Source: Marinobacterium mangrovicola
GTDB lineage: Bacteria; Pseudomonadota; Gammaproteobacteria; Pseudomonadales; Balneatricaceae
Length of the DNA stretch: 64,000 nt
Assembly: GCF_004339595.1 (NCBI RefSeq)
Contig: NZ_SMFU01000007.1
Span: 1,605,695-1,669,694, forward strand
Direction: 5' to 3'
Shown here one piece after another: positions 61,003-64,000 of the stretch. Under the pieces are notes generated by a model. The model was given only the letters and a program-made list of their open reading frames with translations. It searched no databases and was not told the origin of the DNA. A program made the translations under genes and the position numbers. The first letter of the stretch is position 1, and the number at the start of each line of letters is the position of its first letter.

Positions 61003-61884
61003 CTATTCGCCCAGCTTGGTGCCCCAGCCCAACTTCTCCCGACAGGTGCGGTAAAAGTCATAATCCAGCGGGTGCAGCAGCTTCAGTTTGTGCGGTTTTT
61101 TGTGGATGGTTACCGTATCTCCCGGCGCCAACGCGATATTCATCTGACCATCGCAGGAGATCGAAGGGTAGGTTTCATTGCGGTCGCTGATCACCAGTTT
61201 CAGCTCACTGCCACCATCCACGACAATGGGACGGCTGGACAGGGTATGCGGGAACATCGGCACCAGCACCAGCGCATCAAGCCGCGGATGCATGATCGGC
61301 CCGCCGCCTGACAATGCATAGGCGGTGGAGCCGGTCGGCGTGGACACGATCAGGCCATCCGATCTCTGGGTGTATACGAACTGGCCTTCGATATAGAGCT
61401 CAAACTCGATCATCCGGGTGGCTTTCCCCGGGTGCAGGACGCAGTCATTCAGCGCCGTGGACTCCGCAATGGGCTCACCTTCGCGTTTGACCGTCACATC
61501 CAGCAGAAAGCGCGTATCCACCGCATAGCGGCCGGCAAGCACCTCGCCAACCTTTTCTTCGATCTCTGCCGGGGTAATATCGGTCAGGAAACCCAGGTTG
61601 CCACGGTTCACACCCAGCACAGGTACATGACTCTGCGCCAGAGAGCGGGCTGCGCCCAGCAGACTGCCATCACCACCGACCACAATCACCAGATCACAGC
61701 TATCCCCCATACGGGACTGCTTGGCGACCTGCCGGCCATGACCCGGCATCACCTCGGCGATTTTCTGATCGAGGATGATGTTCACCCCCTGATCTTCCAG
61801 ATACCGGATCAACGCTTTAAGCGTATCGATCACCTTTTTACTGCCAAGGCGACCGATCAGACCGATATTACGAAAACTCTCCAT
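61003..61884 (-). CDS. nadK: NAD kinase
   Basis: A 293-residue enzyme phosphorylating NAD to NADP. The signature GGDG lies in IVVGGDGSLLGAARS, and NDCVLHPGKATRMIEFE and GLIVSTPTGSTAYALSGGGP complete the NAD site. ATG 61884 starts as in other NadK proteins (SFRNIGLIGR); the longer upstream frame is unsupported. It is first in a close cluster (nadK, phosphoesterase, rhomboid). Confidence 0.96.
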   Translation of the reverse strand: MESFRNIGLIGRLGSKKVIDTLKALIRYLEDQGVNIILDQKIAEVMPGHGRQVAKQSRMGDSCDLVIVVGGDGSLLGAARSLAQSHVPVLGVNRGNLGFLTDITPAEIEEKVGEVLAGRYAVDTRFLLDVTVKREGEPIAESTALNDCVLHPGKATRMIEFELYIEGQFVYTQRSDGLIVSTPTGSTAYALSGGGPIMHPRLDALVLVPMFPHTLSSRPIVVDGGSELKLVISDRNETYPSISCDGQMNIALAPGDTVTIHKKPHKLKLLHPLDYDFYRTCREKLGWGTKLGE

Positions 61885-61930
61885 TTGCACTGCCCTTAGT
61901 GTTGCGATCCGGTTGTGGGGACAAAAATCA

Positions 61931-62914
61931 TTATAAGGGCTGAGGCCCCTGAAAGGCAGACAAAGCACGATCTATTCGCGCCTGCATACCGCGCCGCCCC
62001 TGCAAACCGCCGGTGTGTACGAAAAGAACACGACTGCCCGGCGCCAGTTTTCCGCTGATTATCCGTCGATTCACGGCCTGAAACAGCTTTGCGGTATAGA
62101 CCGGATCCAGAGGTACAGAGTAGCGCTGCTCAAAGGTACAGATAAAGTGAGCCAGAGAAGATGGCAGGCGCGCATAACCACCACAGGCACCACCAAGGTC
62201 CAGCTCCCAGCCTCCCGGATCATCACGGCCTGCCTCTCCCAGCAACCTGCGCACCGAACTTTCGGCCTGCGCTCCCAGCTCAAGCACTGGCACGCCGAGA
62301 ATCCGCGTGTCCGCAGGCTTGCCTGCGATCAGCCCCGCCAAGGTACCACCGGTACCCAAAGCACAGGCCAGAAGATCTGGCTGACTCCAGTCACTGGTAC
62401 TCAATAACGACCAGATCTCGGAGCAACCCGCTACCGCATCCGCGTTACTTCCACCTTCAGGCAGGTATTCCCAACCGGGGTGGTCACACCTCAAACTTTC
62501 AACAAACCCGGCTTCATTGCGGCGGGCGTAGGTCTCCCGGTCCAGATAACGAATCTTCATACCCCAGCGCCGCGCATCCTGCAGCATCGCTGTTTCAACC
62601 TGCCCGGGATGGCCGCGCACAAACGCCATCGTTTCAACACCAAAACGCTGACCTACGAATGCCAGTGCGTGCAGATGGTTGGACCATACCCCACCGAAGC
62701 TGAGCAACTTCGGCCTCTCCCCCGCTTCCAACCTGCGGATCAATGGCAACAGCTTGAACCACTTGTTACCACTGATCTGCGGATGAGTTTCATCCAGACG
62801 CAGCACCGCTGCACGAACACCCAGTAGACGATAGAACGAGGAATCCAGCTCGGTAACGGGCAACGCCCCGGCATCCATATAACTACTTCGACAACCCGCC
62901 GATACCTTCGTCAT
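61931..62914 (-). CDS. PLP-dependent D-cysteine desulfhydrase / ACC deaminase-like enzyme
   Basis: A 327-residue fold-II PLP enzyme. The Schiff-base Lys is in QISGNKWFKLL, the phosphate site is GTGGTLAG and SFGGVWSNHLHALAF is conserved. The closest families are D-cysteine desulfhydrase and ACC deaminase; I cannot separate them by eye, and most marine homologues are annotated as either. It starts at ATG 62914 (an internal ATG at 62878 is possible) and lies 46 bases before nadK. Confidence 0.87.
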   Translation of the reverse strand: MTKVSAGCRSSYMDAGALPVTELDSSFYRLLGVRAAVLRLDETHPQISGNKWFKLLPLIRRLEAGERPKLLSFGGVWSNHLHALAFVGQRFGVETMAFVRGHPGQVETAMLQDARRWGMKIRYLDRETYARRNEAGFVESLRCDHPGWEYLPEGGSNADAVAGCSEIWSLLSTSDWSQPDLLACALGTGGTLAGLIAGKPADTRILGVPVLELGAQAESSVRRLLGEAGRDDPGGWELDLGGACGGYARLPSSLAHFICTFEQRYSVPLDPVYTAKLFQAVNRRIISGKLAPGSRVLFVHTGGLQGRRGMQARIDRALSAFQGPQPL

Positions 62915-63040
62915 ACCTGGCTACAAGCCACCTTCAGCACACAGAACAAAGAACTGACCGAACTCAACGCGCAGTGATAGATCCGGTCATGCAAAAAAGA
63001 TAATGTCATAGCTTACCCCCTTATATAAAAGGACTTTTTT

Positions 63041-63463
63041 ATGCTATCCACCGTGAATCGCCTGCTCGACTGCCCCGATCTCGGAAAATTCATCCTCAGA
63101 GCATCTTTTGCCGCAATGATGCTGATGCACGGCTGGCACAAGATCACACACGGGCTCAGTGGGATCGCTGGCATCCTCTCAGCCAACGGCCTGCCCACCT
63201 GGATCTCTTATGGCGTCTATATGGGCGAGGTTGTAGCACCAATACTACTCATACTTGGCATCCTCACCCGCATCTCTGCGCTATTCATGCTTGGCACCAT
63301 GGTATTCGCCTGGTTGCTGACCGGCGTCACCAAGACCTTCACCGTCACTGCGGTGGGCGCCTGGGGCATTGAACATATGATGGTGTTCTTTTTCGCCGCC
63401 CTGGCAATCATGTTCCTGGGTTGCGGTCGCTACTCCGTAATCAGCAACCCCGCCTGGCGCTGA
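63041..63463 (+). CDS. DoxX family membrane protein
   Basis: A 140-residue protein with four membrane helices and the DoxX features FILRASFAAMMLMHGWHKI and YMGEVVAPILLILGI. DoxX proteins are small quinone-related or redox-associated membrane proteins of varied role. AAAAGGA lies 7 bases before ATG 63041. It is single-gene. Confidence 0.9.
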   Translation: MLSTVNRLLDCPDLGKFILRASFAAMMLMHGWHKITHGLSGIAGILSANGLPTWISYGVYMGEVVAPILLILGILTRISALFMLGTMVFAWLLTGVTKTFTVTAVGAWGIEHMMVFFFAALAIMFLGCGRYSVISNPAWR

Positions 63464-63823
63464 GCCTTCGCCCCTCCAAGACTCCGCCGAGACGAAAACA
63501 ACACAGGTCCCGGCGGACCCTAGCCGATACAAAGCGCGCTGATCAGATCAATAGATAAACCCAACGCCAGCGTACGAAATCACAATAACTCCGAAGTCCA
63601 CCAGAGAGCTGCGGCAAAGATCGTACGCGCGAAGTAAAACCCGAACCCTGAGACTACGGCGACAAAAGATGAGTAAAAGCGTCGAAGCGAGATGCTTCAG
63701 AGAAAAAACAGGAAGGTATTAATCGAAAAAGTGCTTAAATGGGCGGCTGCACTTATAAAGAGCGCGACCCGGGCATTCCATATGAGCTGACAGGCAGGCT
63801 TTCTAACCTTTCAACTTTTGAAG
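63464..63823. other. Intergenic region before the tRNA genes, with tRNA-Asp-like relic
   Basis: 360 bases without a protein gene. A near-perfect hairpin (TCCGCCGAGAC, 63483-63493, with GTCCCGGCGGA, 63507-63517; one mismatch) follows doxX without a T run. Near the end, 63788-63808 repeats 19 of 21 bases of tRNA-Asp (63863-63883), and an octamer CGCGACCC (63763-63770) also recurs there. The rest shows no pattern I recognise. Confidence 0.55.
63483..63517 (+). terminator. Hairpin after doxX, weak terminator
   Basis: An 11-base stem with one mismatch and a 13-base loop, 19 bases after the doxX stop. No T tract follows. Confidence 0.4.
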
Positions 63824-63900
63824 TGGCGGAACGGACGGGACTCGAACCCGCGACCCCCTGCGTGACAGGCAGGTATTCTAACCAACTGAACTACCGCTCC
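63824..63900 (-). tRNA. tRNA-Asp(GTC)
   Basis: A 77-base cloverleaf reading 5' GGAGCGGTAGTTCAG, anticodon stem-loop CCTGCCTGTCACGCAGG (anticodon GTC), T-loop GGTTCGAGTC and an encoded CCA. The sequence is almost identical to the E. coli tRNA-Asp. It reads aspartate codons GAC and GAT. It is followed by tRNA-Val on the same strand, transcribed first from the higher-coordinate end. Confidence 0.98.
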
Positions 63901-63906
63901 GCGTTT

Positions 63907-63982
63907 TGGTGGGCGAAGAGGGGTTCGAACCCCCGACCCTCTGCTTGTAAGGCAGATGCTCTCCCAACTGAGCTATTCGCCC
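63907..63982 (-). tRNA. tRNA-Val(TAC)
   Basis: A 76-base cloverleaf reading 5' GGGCGAATAGCTCAG, anticodon stem-loop CTGCCTTACAAGCAG (anticodon TAC), T-loop GGTTCGAACC and an encoded CCA. The acceptor stem GGGCGAA pairs with TTCGCCC. It decodes valine GTA and, with modification, other GTN codons. It is 6 bases from tRNA-Asp and likely in one transcript. Confidence 0.98.
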
Positions 63983-64000
63983 AAAACGCTGGCTTGTTTT

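Noticed and set aside
60198..61190. A 330-codon plus-strand frame across the phosphoesterase
   Set aside because: Opposite intact GDVHG, GDIVDRG and GNHE motifs; no start signal.

Overview
The window comes from the chromosome of a marine-type gammaproteobacterium, most likely an Oceanospirillales or Pseudomonadales relative. This rests on gene content: HrpA, a class-II membrane PyrD, Rmf, PtsP, GrxA, SlyD, a TgpA transglutaminase operon, an Amt transporter, malate:quinone oxidoreductase and a general porin. The order nadK - phosphoesterase - rhomboid - DUF1315 - DUF2797 - pepN resembles the Pseudomonas arrangement as I remember it. I see no insertion sequence, prophage, CRISPR array or rRNA. 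This is mostly core chromosome, densely packed, with many 4-base start/stop overlaps.

Layout. 0-0.5 kb: start of a porin gene. 0.8-8.7 kb (minus): an operon-like run of M23 peptidase, bactofilin, class-II glutamine amidotransferase, acyl-CoA ligase and hrpA. 8.9-11.3 kb: a large PutA-derived protein in which both catalytic centres appear destroyed; this is the most unusual gene here. 11.3-16.2 kb: nucleosidase ppnN, a PhoH-family ATPase, a Cys-rich micro-ORF and mqo. 16.3-18.8 kb: yidD and a symporter-STAC sensor without a kinase. 18.9-21.1 kb: mscS, a YgiM-like SH3 protein, grxA and a 44-residue membrane peptide. 21.3-29.6 kb is a signalling block: CBS-PAS-GGDEF-EAL protein with a coupled small protein, ptsP, a tandem receiver protein with one dead receiver, and a chemoreceptor with a C-terminal sensor domain.

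29.7-34.3 kb (minus): moxR, DUF58, tgpA and a zinc metallopeptidase. 34.4-36.9 kb: a renalase-like flavoprotein, a periplasmic glutathione peroxidase and slyD. 37.3-44.1 kb: an exported sulfatase, amt, and a tight DUF3604 - PPIase - HupE/UreJ operon. 44.3-48.4 kb: rlmL, rmf with a strongly structured leader, pyrD and DUF2835. 48.5-53.3 kb: an orphan BatD, a K+ channel, a YfcH-like epimerase, riboflavin synthase and a hemerythrin. 53.4-62.9 kb (minus): a HAD phosphatase, an AlbA_2 protein, a small membrane protein, pepN, DUF2797, DUF1315, rhomboid, phosphoesterase, nadK and a D-cysteine desulfhydrase-like enzyme. 63.0-64 kb: a DoxX protein, a decayed tRNA-Asp-like fragment, then tRNA-Asp(GTC) and tRNA-Val(TAC).

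Themes: envelope maintenance (bactofilin/LytM, MoxR-TgpA, BatD, rhomboid, YidD, mechanosensitive channel), redox and stress (GrxA, glutathione peroxidase, Rmf, hemerythrin) and signalling. The best candidates for undescribed biology are the PutA pseudoenzyme, the kinase-less symporter-STAC protein, the DUF3604 operon and several structured intergenic regions.
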